DNA of 64,000 nt from Trinickia acidisoli (GCF_017315725.1 NZ_JAFLRG010000002.1:744001-808000); one strand, 5' to 3'; shown: positions 16,649 to 25,457, counted from the first letter of the stretch. Made by a program: numbers and translations. Notes: generated by a model not told the origin, from the sequence alone.

Positions 16649-18172
16649 ATGGATTCCGGTGAGCAGGATCTGCCTTTGTACCGCCAATTGGCGCAACGGC
16701 TACGGGACGGTATCGAGCAGGCGGCGATGGCCGAGGGGACTCGCCTGCCGTCGGTGCGCACGCTGGCGGCTCAGTACGGCGTGAGCATGACGACGGCGCT
16801 GCAAGCGCTGCGCTGGCTTGAAACGCGTGGACATATCGAAGCCCGGCCGCGCTCGGGTTATTTCGTCGCTAGGCGGGCGCGACGCGGCAAGCGGGCGAGC
16901 AGCGCGGGCGATGTGGGCGATGTGGGCGACGCGAAGACCGGCGGCGCCAAGCGATGGGCGAGGCCCGCGCCCGAACTCGACGCACAGGCGCGCGACCATC
17001 TCGCGATCGCGGGGGCGCCCGCTAGCGTGCGGCTCGATCTGGCCTCGGCGGAAACGTCCCTCTATCCCATCGAGCGATTCAGCGTGCTCCTGCGCCGCTT
17101 CGCCTATCAACAACGAGATCTCGTAGGGTCGCACGTGCGCGGCACCGGATACCCCGCGTTACGCGCGCAGATCGCGCGGCAGGCGATGCAGTACGCTTGC
17201 GAGCTCGACCCCGACGAACTCGTCGTGACGAACGGATGCGTCGAAGCGCTGAATTTGGCACTGCGCGCCGTAGCCCGACCCGGCGACGTCATCGCCGTCG
17301 AATCGCCGACTTATTTCGTACTCCTACAGATGTTGCGCGCGCTCGAGATGCGCGCCTTTCCGATTCCGTGCCGGCCGCACACGGGCATCGACGTCGACGC
17401 GCTGAAACAGGCACTCGATCGCGGCGAGCCGATCAAGGCAGTGGTGACGGTCGCGAACGGCAACAATCCGCTCGGTAGCGTGCCGAGCGATGCGTCCAAA
17501 CGCGCGCTCGTCGAGCTCTTGCACGAGCGCGATGTGCCGCTGATCGAAGACGACATCTTCGGGGATCTGTGTTTCGGCGAAACACGTCCGCGGCCTGTGC
17601 GCGCTTTCGACGATGCGCACGGCAACGTTTTGCTCTGCGGCGGATTCTCGAAGAGCTTGTGCCCCGGATTGCGCTTGGGTTGGATCGCGGCGGGGCGTTT
17701 CACCGAGCGTGTGAAGGCGCTCAAGTACACCACGAGCATGGCGACGGCGGAACTGCAGCAAGCGGCCGTTGCGGAAATATTGGCCACGGGCGGCTATGCG
17801 CTGCATCTGCGTCGCCTGAAGGCGGCGTTGCAAGAGCAGCAGCATGCGCTGCGCGATGCCGTGCTGCGCTGCTTTCCCGATGGAACGGAGGTGACCGATC
17901 CCGTCGGCGGTTTCGTGCTTTGGGCGAAATTGCCTCGGATCGACGGGCAAGCGCGCAGCACGCGCGTGCTGTTCGAACAGGCGCGGGCGGAAGGCATCAG
18001 CTTCACGCCAGGCCATTTGTTCGGCGAGGCCGCGACGTTCGACGATTGCCTGCGCTTGAACGCGGGCAATCGCTGGACGAGCGAGTTGGAGGCGGCCGTG
18101 CGCCGCTTGGGCGCGCTCGCGACGCATGCCGTGCGAGCCGATCGGGATGAGCGTGCCGAGCCGGTGCCTTGA
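16649..18172 (+). CDS. MocR-type (GntR/aminotransferase) PLP-dependent regulator
   Basis: A 507-residue regulator with an N-terminal GntR winged helix (about 8-75: LPSVRTLAAQYGVSMTTALQ) joined by a Gly/Asp/Ala-rich linker (about 78-125) to an aminotransferase fold-I domain. The PLP lysine is Lys335 in GGFSKSLCPGLRLGW; NGNNPLGS and EDDIFGDL are cofactor-site motifs. GGAG precedes the ATG. It is divergent from ltaE and probably senses an amino acid or PLP state and controls ltaE. The frame is open far upstream on the ltaE opposite strand, but that part is a shadow. Confidence 0.92.
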   Translation: MDSGEQDLPLYRQLAQRLRDGIEQAAMAEGTRLPSVRTLAAQYGVSMTTALQALRWLETRGHIEARPRSGYFVARRARRGKRASSAGDVGDVGDAKTGGAKRWARPAPELDAQARDHLAIAGAPASVRLDLASAETSLYPIERFSVLLRRFAYQQRDLVGSHVRGTGYPALRAQIARQAMQYACELDPDELVVTNGCVEALNLALRAVARPGDVIAVESPTYFVLLQMLRALEMRAFPIPCRPHTGIDVDALKQALDRGEPIKAVVTVANGNNPLGSVPSDASKRALVELLHERDVPLIEDDIFGDLCFGETRPRPVRAFDDAHGNVLLCGGFSKSLCPGLRLGWIAAGRFTERVKALKYTTSMATAELQQAAVAEILATGGYALHLRRLKAALQEQQHALRDAVLRCFPDGTEVTDPVGGFVLWAKLPRIDGQARSTRVLFEQARAEGISFTPGHLFGEAATFDDCLRLNAGNRWTSELEAAVRRLGALATHAVRADRDERAEPVP

Positions 18173-18188
18173 CGCTGTGCGGCCTACG

Positions 18189-19262
18189 TCATCGCCGCAG
18201 TTCATCGAACGCTTGCAACAATCGTTCGATGTCGGACGCGTTGATATCGCCCATAGTGGAAATGCGGAAGAGCCGCTTCGACAAGTCGCCTTGGCCCGCG
18301 TAGATCACGAACCCCCGTGCCTTGAGCGCATCGTGCAGCGGTTCGTAAGCAATGCCCGGCGGTAAGTCGTAGGCGCGCAGCACCACCGAGGATTGCTCGG
18401 GCGGCAGGATCGATGCGATGCCGCGCGAGGCGAGGCCGCCGCGGACTTGTTCAGCCAGTGCCGCATAGCGGGCATGTCGAGTGGACACACCGCCTTCGTC
18501 CTCGAACTCCCGCAATGCTTCGACGAGTGCGTAATACGCGTGAACGGAAGGTGTAAACGGCGTATTGCGCTGCGCTTGCAGCCTCGCAAGACGGGCTAAG
18601 TCGAGGTAGTACGCGCGGCTCGCCGCGCGTTCGATGGCTTCATGACGAGCGACGACGAACGAAGCGCCCGGCACCCCGTGCAGACATTTGTTGGCCGTGG
18701 CCGCGACGGCGGCGATGTTGGCCTCGGAAAAATCGATCGCCTCGGCGCCGAAGCTGCTCACGGCATCGACGAGCAATTGCGCGCCGCGCTCACGACAGAG
18801 GGCGCCGATTTGGCACAGGTCGTTCAGGCGTCCCGTCGTCGTCTCGTGGTGAACGACCGCCACGTGCGTAAACGGCTCGCTCGTATCGAGGCATGCCGCG
18901 ATGCGCGCCAAATCGGGCGCATCCATCCAATCGTGGGCCAGCGTTTCGTATGCGATCCCATATTGCTTGGCGATGTTGGCGATCCGCTCGCCGTAGACAC
19001 CGTTTTGCACGACGAGCAGCTTGCCGTGTTGCGGGACGAGCGAAGCGATCATGCTCTCGACCGCGCCTGTGCCCGAAGCAGTCATTAGGACTGCCGACCA
19101 TTCCTGCGGATCGAGCCGATAGACATCGAGCAAGCGCTGGCGCGCTTCGTCTTGCAAGTCGTAGAACTCGCTTTCGCGATGGCAAAGATCGGGTTGCAGC
19201 AGGCTTTGCCGCACGCGCTCGGTCAACGTGACGGGGCCGGGGTTCAACAACAGCGTTTTCAT
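18189..19262 (-). CDS. phnW: 2-Aminoethylphosphonate:pyruvate-type transaminase
   Basis: A 357-residue class-V PLP aminotransferase. PhnW interconverts AEP plus pyruvate and phosphonoacetaldehyde plus alanine. Motifs: LLNPGPVTLT at the N-terminus, LMTASGTGAVES, DAVSSFGAE, and the PLP lysine Lys192 in TANKCLHGVPG. As the last gene of the operon, right after phosphonopyruvate decarboxylase, it most likely runs in the biosynthetic direction to make AEP. No phosphonatase (phnX) gene is next to it, which argues against a catabolic role. GAGGAA lies about ten bases upstream of the start. Confidence 0.93.
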   Translation of the reverse strand: MKTLLLNPGPVTLTERVRQSLLQPDLCHRESEFYDLQDEARQRLLDVYRLDPQEWSAVLMTASGTGAVESMIASLVPQHGKLLVVQNGVYGERIANIAKQYGIAYETLAHDWMDAPDLARIAACLDTSEPFTHVAVVHHETTTGRLNDLCQIGALCRERGAQLLVDAVSSFGAEAIDFSEANIAAVAATANKCLHGVPGASFVVARHEAIERAASRAYYLDLARLARLQAQRNTPFTPSVHAYYALVEALREFEDEGGVSTRHARYAALAEQVRGGLASRGIASILPPEQSSVVLRAYDLPPGIAYEPLHDALKARGFVIYAGQGDLSKRLFRISTMGDINASDIERLLQAFDELRR

Positions 19263-19287
19263 CGTGAGCGGTTCCTCAGGCAGTTCG

Positions 19288-20460
19288 TTATGCGGCGCCG
19301 ATATGGCGCATCAAACGCGCCTTGACGTCGGTGGGCGTGATCGTTGGACGGGGCAGACCGTCGGGTGTGCCGCGCCGAATCGTTAGGTGTCCGAAACGAG
19401 GCCCGCTGCGCGTGGCGTCGGGCGTCTTTTTCGCGAGCAGCAGATCGACGAGCGAAACGTCGTCGCCTTCGATTGCCGATGCATAGCCGCATGCCGCCGC
19501 GACCCCGGCAAACGATACGTGAGGCGAGACGGTGGCCTGCCCGCCGGTGGAGTCGTGCGCGCCGTTGTCGAGCAGCAGATGCGTGAGATTGGCGGGACCA
19601 TACGCGCCGAGCGTCGAGAAAGCGCCTAGGCGCATGAGCGCGGCGCCGTCGCCGTCGAGTGCGACGACGTGCAGATCGGGCCGTGCCAACGCGAGACCGA
19701 GCGCAAGCGTCATCACGCATCCCATCGACCCGACCATATAGAGCTGATTGGGCCGGTCGTCGAGCGCATAGAGCTCGCGTCCGCAAAATCCCGTCGATGC
19801 GAGCACGACGGTCGATTCGAGCGGTGTATGTGCGATCACGCGTTTCAGCGCGTCGCGCCGAGACGGCAGGCCATCATCGGTCGCGTCGTGCCGGTACGAT
19901 CGCGGTGCGCATGCGGCGAGGCGCGGCGTGGCCGCATCGGCGAGCGGGTAGGGCGCGACGCTGCCCTTCTGCATGACGAGCGCGTAGGGGCGCCCCGTTT
20001 TATCCATATGCGCCACGGCGCGCTCGAGCGCGGGCTCGATGGCTTCGGCTTCGCGTGGAAACGGCTCCCACGGGATTTCCATGGTTTCGAGCAGCGCGGG
20101 CGTAATCGGCCCCATCAACGCATGCTGCGGTTCGTCCGCCACACCGGGCTCGCCGCGCCACGTGACGATCAGCAATTGCGGTAGCCGAAACGTCCAAGTC
20201 AGCGACGTCAACGGACTCACGGCGTTGCCGAGGCCCGAGTTCTGCATCATCGTGACGCCCCGCGTGCCGTCGCGCGCACCGAGCGTAGCGCCCGCGATCA
20301 GCGCAACCGCATCGCCTTCGTTTGCGGCACTGAAATAGCGTAGCGACGGATCTTGCAGGACATAGTTGATGAAAGGCGTGAGAAACGAGCAGGGCACGCC
20401 CGCATACCACGCGAATCTGCGGCGCCGAGCCGCTTCGACGAATTGTGCTGCTTCGATCAT
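19288..20460 (-). CDS. aepY: Phosphonopyruvate decarboxylase
   Basis: A 390-residue ThDP enzyme converting phosphonopyruvate to phosphonoacetaldehyde, the irreversible step that pulls the unfavourable PEP mutase reaction forward. The N-terminal pyrimidine-binding part has AANEGDAVALIAGA, where the glutamate activates ThDP; the C-terminal part has the ThDP/Mg motif GDGAALMRLG ... NGAHDSTGGQ. Its ATG overlaps the stop of the PEP mutase fusion by four bases (ATGA), so the two are translationally coupled. Confidence 0.94.
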   Translation of the reverse strand: MIEAAQFVEAARRRRFAWYAGVPCSFLTPFINYVLQDPSLRYFSAANEGDAVALIAGATLGARDGTRGVTMMQNSGLGNAVSPLTSLTWTFRLPQLLIVTWRGEPGVADEPQHALMGPITPALLETMEIPWEPFPREAEAIEPALERAVAHMDKTGRPYALVMQKGSVAPYPLADAATPRLAACAPRSYRHDATDDGLPSRRDALKRVIAHTPLESTVVLASTGFCGRELYALDDRPNQLYMVGSMGCVMTLALGLALARPDLHVVALDGDGAALMRLGAFSTLGAYGPANLTHLLLDNGAHDSTGGQATVSPHVSFAGVAAACGYASAIEGDDVSLVDLLLAKKTPDATRSGPRFGHLTIRRGTPDGLPRPTITPTDVKARLMRHIGAA

Positions 20461-22154
20461 GGTGCCTCACCGTGGCCGTTGCGTCCCAACGCGAACGGCG
20501 TTTGCGCATGCGCGAAATCACCCGCGCGCCGGAAGTCTTCGAGGTCGTTGACGCCGCACCAGTGCCCGTGGACATATTGCACTTCGACCGCTTCGCCCGC
20601 GTCGATGAGCGCGTTGATGAGTGCGGGCACGTCGAGCGAATCGAAGTCGGGCTGCAGCCTCAACTCCGCGAGCATCGTCCGCAAGCGCTCGATGCCACGC
20701 CCGCGTACGCTTAGTAGTCCTATCCATCGCCCATCGGGCGGCGCAGCCCCCGGCTTGCCGCTGCAAATGTGCTTGAGCAGCGTCTTGCGGCCGAATAGCG
20801 CGCGATCGTCGGGTGCCGAGCAATACGCGAAATCGCGCACGCTTTGATTTGCAGCGTGCGATTGCGACGAATCGACGACAACCGTGAACGGCGCATCGCT
20901 TTCGGCAAGATCACGCAAAATGTAGCTGCGAAAGAGTAGATCGCCGTACGAGAGCACGGTATCGGCGGTGAGCTTGTCGGCATCGACGGCGCAGGCGAGC
21001 GAGGCCAGTTCGCCTGTCTGCGCGTGCTTATCGTTGACGACGAGCTTGATGCCGGCGGTGTCGATCGCGTCGGCGCGATAGCCGCCGACGACGGTGATGT
21101 CGTTGACGCCTTGCTTCTTGAAGGCGTCGACGAGCCAGCGCAACAGCGGTTTGCCGGCCACGGGAAGCATGACTTTCGGGCGTTCGGCCGTGACCGCCTC
21201 GAGCCCGCTGCCTCGGCTCGCCGCAAGCACCACGGCGGCACCGGGCCTGCGCGATGCCGACAGATAGAGGCGCTCGGCCGACGCGTACTCATCAGCGTTT
21301 TGCAGCCGGAAAATCTCTTCGACGCCTGCGATGCGCTCCTCGACGTTGACGAGCGTCTCGCTGTCGTGAATCTCTTTCGCGACGGCCTGCATCGACGATG
21401 CCGCGGCGCGGACGAGATGGTTCGCCCAGATGACGGTGCTGATGCCGGCTTTGCGGAACACTTCGGTCGGCGTGCTGTAGTACTTCGTCGGCACGATGAC
21501 GAGCGGTGCGCGGCCCGCCCATTCGCGTGCGAACGCGAGGATCTCGTCGGGGCGCGAAAGCTTGCTGTGGATCAAGATCGCATCGGCGCCGGCCAGGCGA
21601 TACGCCTCTGCGCGCTCCAGCGCTTCTTGCAGGCCCCAGCCCGCGATCAGCGCTTCGACGCGTGCAACGATCGAAAAATTTGCTTCGGACTGCGAATCTT
21701 TTCCGGCCTTGATCTTGCCGCAGAATTCATCGACGTCGGCAAGCGGTTGACGCTCGCCGCCGATGAAGCTGTTCGTTTTCGGAAATTGTTTGTCTTCGAT
21801 ACAGACGCCTGCGATGCCGCGCTGCTCGAGCTTGCGCACGAGGCGCCGGACGTTGTTGAAATTGCCGTATCCGGTATCGCCGTCGAGCAAGATCGGCAGG
21901 TCGCTTGCGTCGGCCATGAATTCGAGTGTATCGACGACTTGCGTCCAGCTTGCCTCGTTGTTGTCGCGCACGCCGAACTGTGCGGAGATCGCGAGGCCCG
22001 ACGCCCAGATGCCTTTGAATCCGGCCTCCCGCACGATGCGTGCGGATAAGCCGTTGTGCGCTTCCATCAAGAACTCGAGCTCGTGGCTGACGAGCATCTC
22101 GCGCAGCTGCGCGAAGCGCGAGCGCGTAGCGATTATCGGTTCGCGCGCGTTCAT
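20457..22154 (-). CDS. aepX: PEP mutase fused to a nucleotidyltransferase domain
   Basis: A 565-residue two-domain protein. Residues 1 to about 295 are PEP mutase, which forms the C-P bond by turning phosphoenolpyruvate into phosphonopyruvate. The diagnostic EDKQFPKTNSF stands at 120-130, and the metal-site DGDTGYGN at 91-98. Residues from about 305 to the end are an NTP-transferase fold (VVLAASRGSGL ... ERPKVMLPVAGKPLL), like the phosphonate cytidylyltransferases (PntC) that form CDP-AEP. The glycine-rich loop is degenerate compared with the usual LAAGxGxR. The start is MNAREP, whose ATG overlaps the stop of the upstream gene by four bases; the much longer open frame upstream is a shadow of that gene. 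Confidence 0.92.
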   Translation of the reverse strand: MNAREPIIATRSRFAQLREMLVSHELEFLMEAHNGLSARIVREAGFKGIWASGLAISAQFGVRDNNEASWTQVVDTLEFMADASDLPILLDGDTGYGNFNNVRRLVRKLEQRGIAGVCIEDKQFPKTNSFIGGERQPLADVDEFCGKIKAGKDSQSEANFSIVARVEALIAGWGLQEALERAEAYRLAGADAILIHSKLSRPDEILAFAREWAGRAPLVIVPTKYYSTPTEVFRKAGISTVIWANHLVRAAASSMQAVAKEIHDSETLVNVEERIAGVEEIFRLQNADEYASAERLYLSASRRPGAAVVLAASRGSGLEAVTAERPKVMLPVAGKPLLRWLVDAFKKQGVNDITVVGGYRADAIDTAGIKLVVNDKHAQTGELASLACAVDADKLTADTVLSYGDLLFRSYILRDLAESDAPFTVVVDSSQSHAANQSVRDFAYCSAPDDRALFGRKTLLKHICSGKPGAAPPDGRWIGLLSVRGRGIERLRTMLAELRLQPDFDSLDVPALINALIDAGEAVEVQYVHGHWCGVNDLEDFRRAGDFAHAQTPFALGRNGHGEAP

Positions 22155-22915
22155 CGTGCGACTCCGGCCGGTTGTGTAAGGCGCGGCAACACCTCGTTTT
22201 CGGCGCGCGCAACGTCGCCGGGAAAGTCGATTTCGATCCACGGCAGCCCGGTGACGTCCGCTACGTCGTAATGGCGATCGCCTTCGAGCAGCAGGTCGCG
22301 CACGGCTTCCTCGTGCGGCATGTTTTGCCGTCCGCTCGCGACATAGCCGGCCACGATTTCGGCAAGCCGTCGCGCGGTGCTTTCGCGGAAGCGGAAGAAG
22401 CCGACGGATTCGCCGATCGTGTCGTATAGGAGCCCGACCGCAAGCTGTTTGCGCAGCTCGACGGGCACGCCTTGCGCGAGGCACAGCTTCACGGGCTCGT
22501 CGCCCGTTTCGAAGTCGCGATCGATCAGCAGACGATCGGCACTCGATCCGGTCACGAGCGCTTGCAAAATTGCTTCGTCGTACAACACGTCGGCGTCCAT
22601 CAACAGCACGTCGCCGCCGCGCGTGAGTGCGTCCGCCATCGTGTGCACGGTCAGCACGCTGCCGAGGTCGTAACGGTCGTTCAAGACGATCGAAGGTCGC
22701 GGTTGCCATCCGAGGCGATCGAGTTCGGCTTCGACTTGCTGCGGTTGAAAGCCGAGCGCGAGCTCGACTTCGTCTACGCCGGCTGCGCGCAACGCACGCA
22801 AGTGGCGCTCGAGCAACGTCATGCCTTGAAAGCGCAACAAGCACTTCGGGAATTGCTGCTCGGGCGGTTGCTGCAGGCGCAGGCCGAGGCCCGCGGCGAG
22901 AATGATCGCTCGCAT
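22151..22915 (-). CDS. Nucleotidyltransferase, probably CTP-dependent
   Basis: A 254-residue sugar-phosphate/choline-phosphate nucleotidyltransferase fold. A canonical nucleotide loop is at the N-terminus (AIILAAGLGLRL, then FPKCLLRFQG), and LLMDADVLYD is the metal-binding segment. It resembles phosphocholine/phosphoethanolamine cytidylyltransferases of the LicC kind. It is the second nucleotidyltransferase of the operon besides the domain fused to PEP mutase. One of the two probably activates AEP as CDP-AEP; which one, and what the other uses, cannot be read from sequence. AGGAG lies about nine bases upstream; the stop overlaps the next gene (ATGA). Confidence 0.85.
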   Translation of the reverse strand: MRAIILAAGLGLRLQQPPEQQFPKCLLRFQGMTLLERHLRALRAAGVDEVELALGFQPQQVEAELDRLGWQPRPSIVLNDRYDLGSVLTVHTMADALTRGGDVLLMDADVLYDEAILQALVTGSSADRLLIDRDFETGDEPVKLCLAQGVPVELRKQLAVGLLYDTIGESVGFFRFRESTARRLAEIVAGYVASGRQNMPHEEAVRDLLLEGDRHYDVADVTGLPWIEIDFPGDVARAENEVLPRLTQPAGVAR

Positions 22916-22963
22916 GGTTCTTCTTCTCCTGGCAAAAGCCGACAGGCGCGAGGCGTGCCCGCG

Positions 22964-23974
22964 TCAATCGGCGAGCGGCAAGCCGGGTGCACGCCGGCGT
23001 CGCCAATCCCGTTCACTCCAATGCAAGTAGACAAGGCCCGGCAATCCGAGCGCGAGTTCGCGTGCGCGCTTGGCGAGCGAAAGCGCGAGCGCGGCGTCCG
23101 GCGAGAGGCCCACGACGGGCGCAAGCAGCAGATAGCCGCCTTCCTGCGCGCCGAGCGACCCTGGAATCGCAAATGCCGCGCCGCGAATCGCTTGCCCCAC
23201 GCTTTCGAGCAGCAACGCATCGAGCCAACTCACCGGATGACCGATGAAAGCGAGCGCGAACCATACTTCGCCGATGCCGACGACCCATCCGACGAAACTG
23301 AGCGCGAACGTGGCCGCGATGCGCCCGCGCCGACGGTATAGCGCGCGCACCGCCTCGTCGATGGCGTCGGCGCGCGATGCCGATGCCGATATCATCGCGC
23401 CGCGCGCGCCGAAGAGTTTGCCGGCCAAGCGCGAGAAGCGGCCGAACAAGCCCTGCTGCTGCGCGTAGAAGAACGCCGCGACGGCAACGGCAAGCACGAC
23501 GCTGGCGCCCAGCGCGGCGAGATGCAGCGCGTGCGTCGCGCTCGCGCTTTTCACCGTCGCGAACGCCGCGAATGCGGTCAGGCCCATGAGCGCGAAGGCG
23601 ATCTGCGCCACCGATTGCATGGTCGTCGATACGGTGATGGCCGCTGCCGCGTCGTGCATCGGCGTGCCGCGCTGGGCGAGATGCCGCGCCATCAATACGG
23701 GGCCGCCGATTTGACCGGCCGGCAGCAAGCTGTTGACCGATTCGCCGGCCCATCGCGCGCGTAGCGCATCGGCAAACGACGCGGGCCGTGCGATGAGCAC
23801 GGCGATTGCGGCTGCGTCGACGACGAGCGGCAGCAGATGAAACGCCGCAACGAGCGCAAGACCCCAGCCTGCCGCTGCAAGCGTGGCGGCAACAGCGCCG
23901 GCGCCTTGCCACGCGAGCAACGCCACGAAAAGCGCCGTTCCGAGCGATAACAGAATTACGCCGGTGCGCGTCAT
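22964..23974 (-). CDS. Flippase-like membrane protein (LPG synthase TM domain family)
   Basis: A 336-residue polytopic membrane protein with about seven hydrophobic segments, of the family of the lysylphosphatidylglycerol synthase membrane half (PF03706 type). Members include MprF flippase domains and HpnL-like proteins; they move or help export lipids. Motifs: WAGESVNSLLPAGQIGGPV at about 85-105, and GQAIRGAAFAIPGSLGAQEGGYLLL at about 255-280 (the family's PG-G-EGG motif). Within this operon it may move a phosphonolipid or lipid-linked product across the inner membrane. Its start overlaps the stop of the oxygenase gene by four bases (ATGA). Confidence 0.85.
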   Translation of the reverse strand: MTRTGVILLSLGTALFVALLAWQGAGAVAATLAAAGWGLALVAAFHLLPLVVDAAAIAVLIARPASFADALRARWAGESVNSLLPAGQIGGPVLMARHLAQRGTPMHDAAAAITVSTTMQSVAQIAFALMGLTAFAAFATVKSASATHALHLAALGASVVLAVAVAAFFYAQQQGLFGRFSRLAGKLFGARGAMISASASRADAIDEAVRALYRRRGRIAATFALSFVGWVVGIGEVWFALAFIGHPVSWLDALLLESVGQAIRGAAFAIPGSLGAQEGGYLLLAPVVGLSPDAALALSLAKRARELALGLPGLVYLHWSERDWRRRRAPGLPLAD

Positions 23975-24786
23975 GCGGTGTCCTTGCCGGGGAGCGAGGC
24001 GCCGCGCAAGCGAAACACTTGCCGAAAGCCGAAATAGGCGATGGCGTCTTTCATGTTCGAAACGAAGCGGCGCCACGGCCGCATGCGCGCGTCGGTCACG
24101 TACTCGAACGTCAAGGACACGCGCATTTCGCCCGCTTTCGAGGGCGTGATCCGATGACGCAGCTTGTCGCCGTCAAATAGCACGATCGCACCGGGCGGAT
24201 ACTGGATCGAGCCGGCCACCACCGTCGCGCCCGGCGTGCGGGTATGGAGTTCGTAGTCGAGGCGGCACGACGTATCGTCGATGACGCCGATCAGCAGCGT
24301 ATAGCGTCGGCCCTCGTAATACGAGGTGTCGTAATGCCAGCCGATATGATCGCCTTCGCGCGTGTAGTAATAGAGCGCATAGGCGTGCGGATCGTCGTCG
24401 GGCGAGGGCAGCAGCCTATCGCCCGTGATGCGCTCGAGCCACTCGATAAGCGCGCGCGAGCGATAGAGTTCGGCGATCCGCGGCGCGAGCCGATCGATCG
24501 TATGACGGCTGACGCTGCCGCCTTGCTTATGGCCGGGCAAGTAATTTCGATTGACCGCCGGCACGAGTGCTCGCGCGCTATCCGCGAGCCCGGCCGTGAC
24601 GTCGCTGGGCAGAAAGGCGTCGAGATAAAGGAATGCGCCTTGCTCGACGAACTGCTCGCGTAGTCGTTGCTGATCGAGGCGCCGTGTCACCGCATCCAGC
24701 GCGCAGTCGATCGGCGCCATCGCTGCCTGCCCCGCGCGAGCCGGTGGGTTCGCATCGTCCACGCGTGCATTCACCGCGACACCCAT
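23971..24786 (-). CDS. Fe(II)/2-oxoglutarate-dependent oxygenase
   Basis: A 271-residue enzyme with a double-stranded beta-helix core like prolyl 4-hydroxylases. The iron ligands are readable as His151 and Asp153 (GWHYDTS) and His211 (KLRHRITPS), and Arg222 in MRVSLTFEY would bind 2-oxoglutarate. In known phosphonate pathways, related Fe/2OG oxygenases hydroxylate AEP at C1 (PhnY in catabolism). Here the lack of a PhnZ partner suggests a tailoring role on the head group or lipid. The start at 24786 overlaps the previous gene by 16 bases and has GGAG 12 bases upstream; an internal ATG at 24720 is possible. Confidence 0.82.
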   Translation of the reverse strand: MGVAVNARVDDANPPARAGQAAMAPIDCALDAVTRRLDQQRLREQFVEQGAFLYLDAFLPSDVTAGLADSARALVPAVNRNYLPGHKQGGSVSRHTIDRLAPRIAELYRSRALIEWLERITGDRLLPSPDDDPHAYALYYYTREGDHIGWHYDTSYYEGRRYTLLIGVIDDTSCRLDYELHTRTPGATVVAGSIQYPPGAIVLFDGDKLRHRITPSKAGEMRVSLTFEYVTDARMRPWRRFVSNMKDAIAYFGFRQVFRLRGASLPGKDTA

Positions 24787-25457
24787 GCTTCGCTAGATTG
24801 CTCCGGCTGACGTGTGCGGCGCACAATGCGCCGATAGTCGAGCACGACCCAGAGTGCGAATACGGGGGCGCCGATCGATGCTGCGACGATGAAAGGCTCC
24901 ACGCTGTGCGAGAGCGTGACGAGCGGCAGCAGATACAGCACGTCCTCGGTTTCGAAGCCGGCTGCCGATGCCTGCTTCGTTCCGTCTTTGCCGGCCATCG
25001 ATTCGATGCGCATGCGCAGATAGAAGATGAGTGCGACGGCAATGCCGGCGATACCGCCGAGCCAGGTCGGCTCTGCGAACGGCCGGTCGTCATGCGCGGC
25101 TGCGACCCCGACCCCCATGCAGACGAACAGCGCGACCGTGACCAAGGCATCGCTCGCGAGATCGTAGAAGTGGCCGAGCTTGCTCGATTTGCCGCTGATG
25201 CGTGCGAATTCTCCGTCCGTATGATCGATAAAGTTGGACAGGACGATCAGCAGCGCACCCGCATTGGCCCAGGCGAATCCGCTTCGTGCAAGCGCGGCAG
25301 CGCCGGCAAGGCCGACGATAAGGCGCACAGTTGTGAGGTGATTCGGGGTGACGCGCGACGTTTTGAGGGGAGTGACGAGACGGCGAGCGAACCGGGCGTC
25401 CCACGTGCGAGGCATGGGAGGGATGGCGCGATTGGAGGAGTCGACGCGATTGTCCAT
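24771..25457 (-). CDS. CDP-alcohol phosphatidyltransferase family protein
   Basis: A 228-residue integral membrane enzyme. The complete CDP-OH-P signature D-x2-D-G-x2-A-R-x8-G-x3-D-x3-D is present, starting IDHTDGEFAR: Asp78, Asp81, Gly82, Ala85, Arg86, Gly95, Asp99, Asp103. These enzymes join a CDP-linked group to an alcohol with release of CMP. As first gene of the phosphonate operon it probably transfers an AEP-type head group from CDP-AEP to a lipid, as choline/ethanolamine phosphotransferases do with CDP-choline. The start is uncertain: ATG 25457 has no clear ribosome site, and 25415 (MPRTWDA) is an alternative. Confidence 0.86.
   Translation of the reverse strand: MDNRVDSSNRAIPPMPRTWDARFARRLVTPLKTSRVTPNHLTTVRLIVGLAGAAALARSGFAWANAGALLIVLSNFIDHTDGEFARISGKSSKLGHFYDLASDALVTVALFVCMGVGVAAAHDDRPFAEPTWLGGIAGIAVALIFYLRMRIESMAGKDGTKQASAAGFETEDVLYLLPLVTLSHSVEPFIVAASIGAPVFALWVVLDYRRIVRRTRQPEQSSEAWVSR

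Noticed and set aside
20457..23006. A single 849-residue protein covering the PEP mutase fusion and beyond
   Set aside because: The first 280 residues are an Arg-rich shadow of the upstream nucleotidyltransferase gene. The real start MNAREP at 22154 has a 4-base overlap with that gene.
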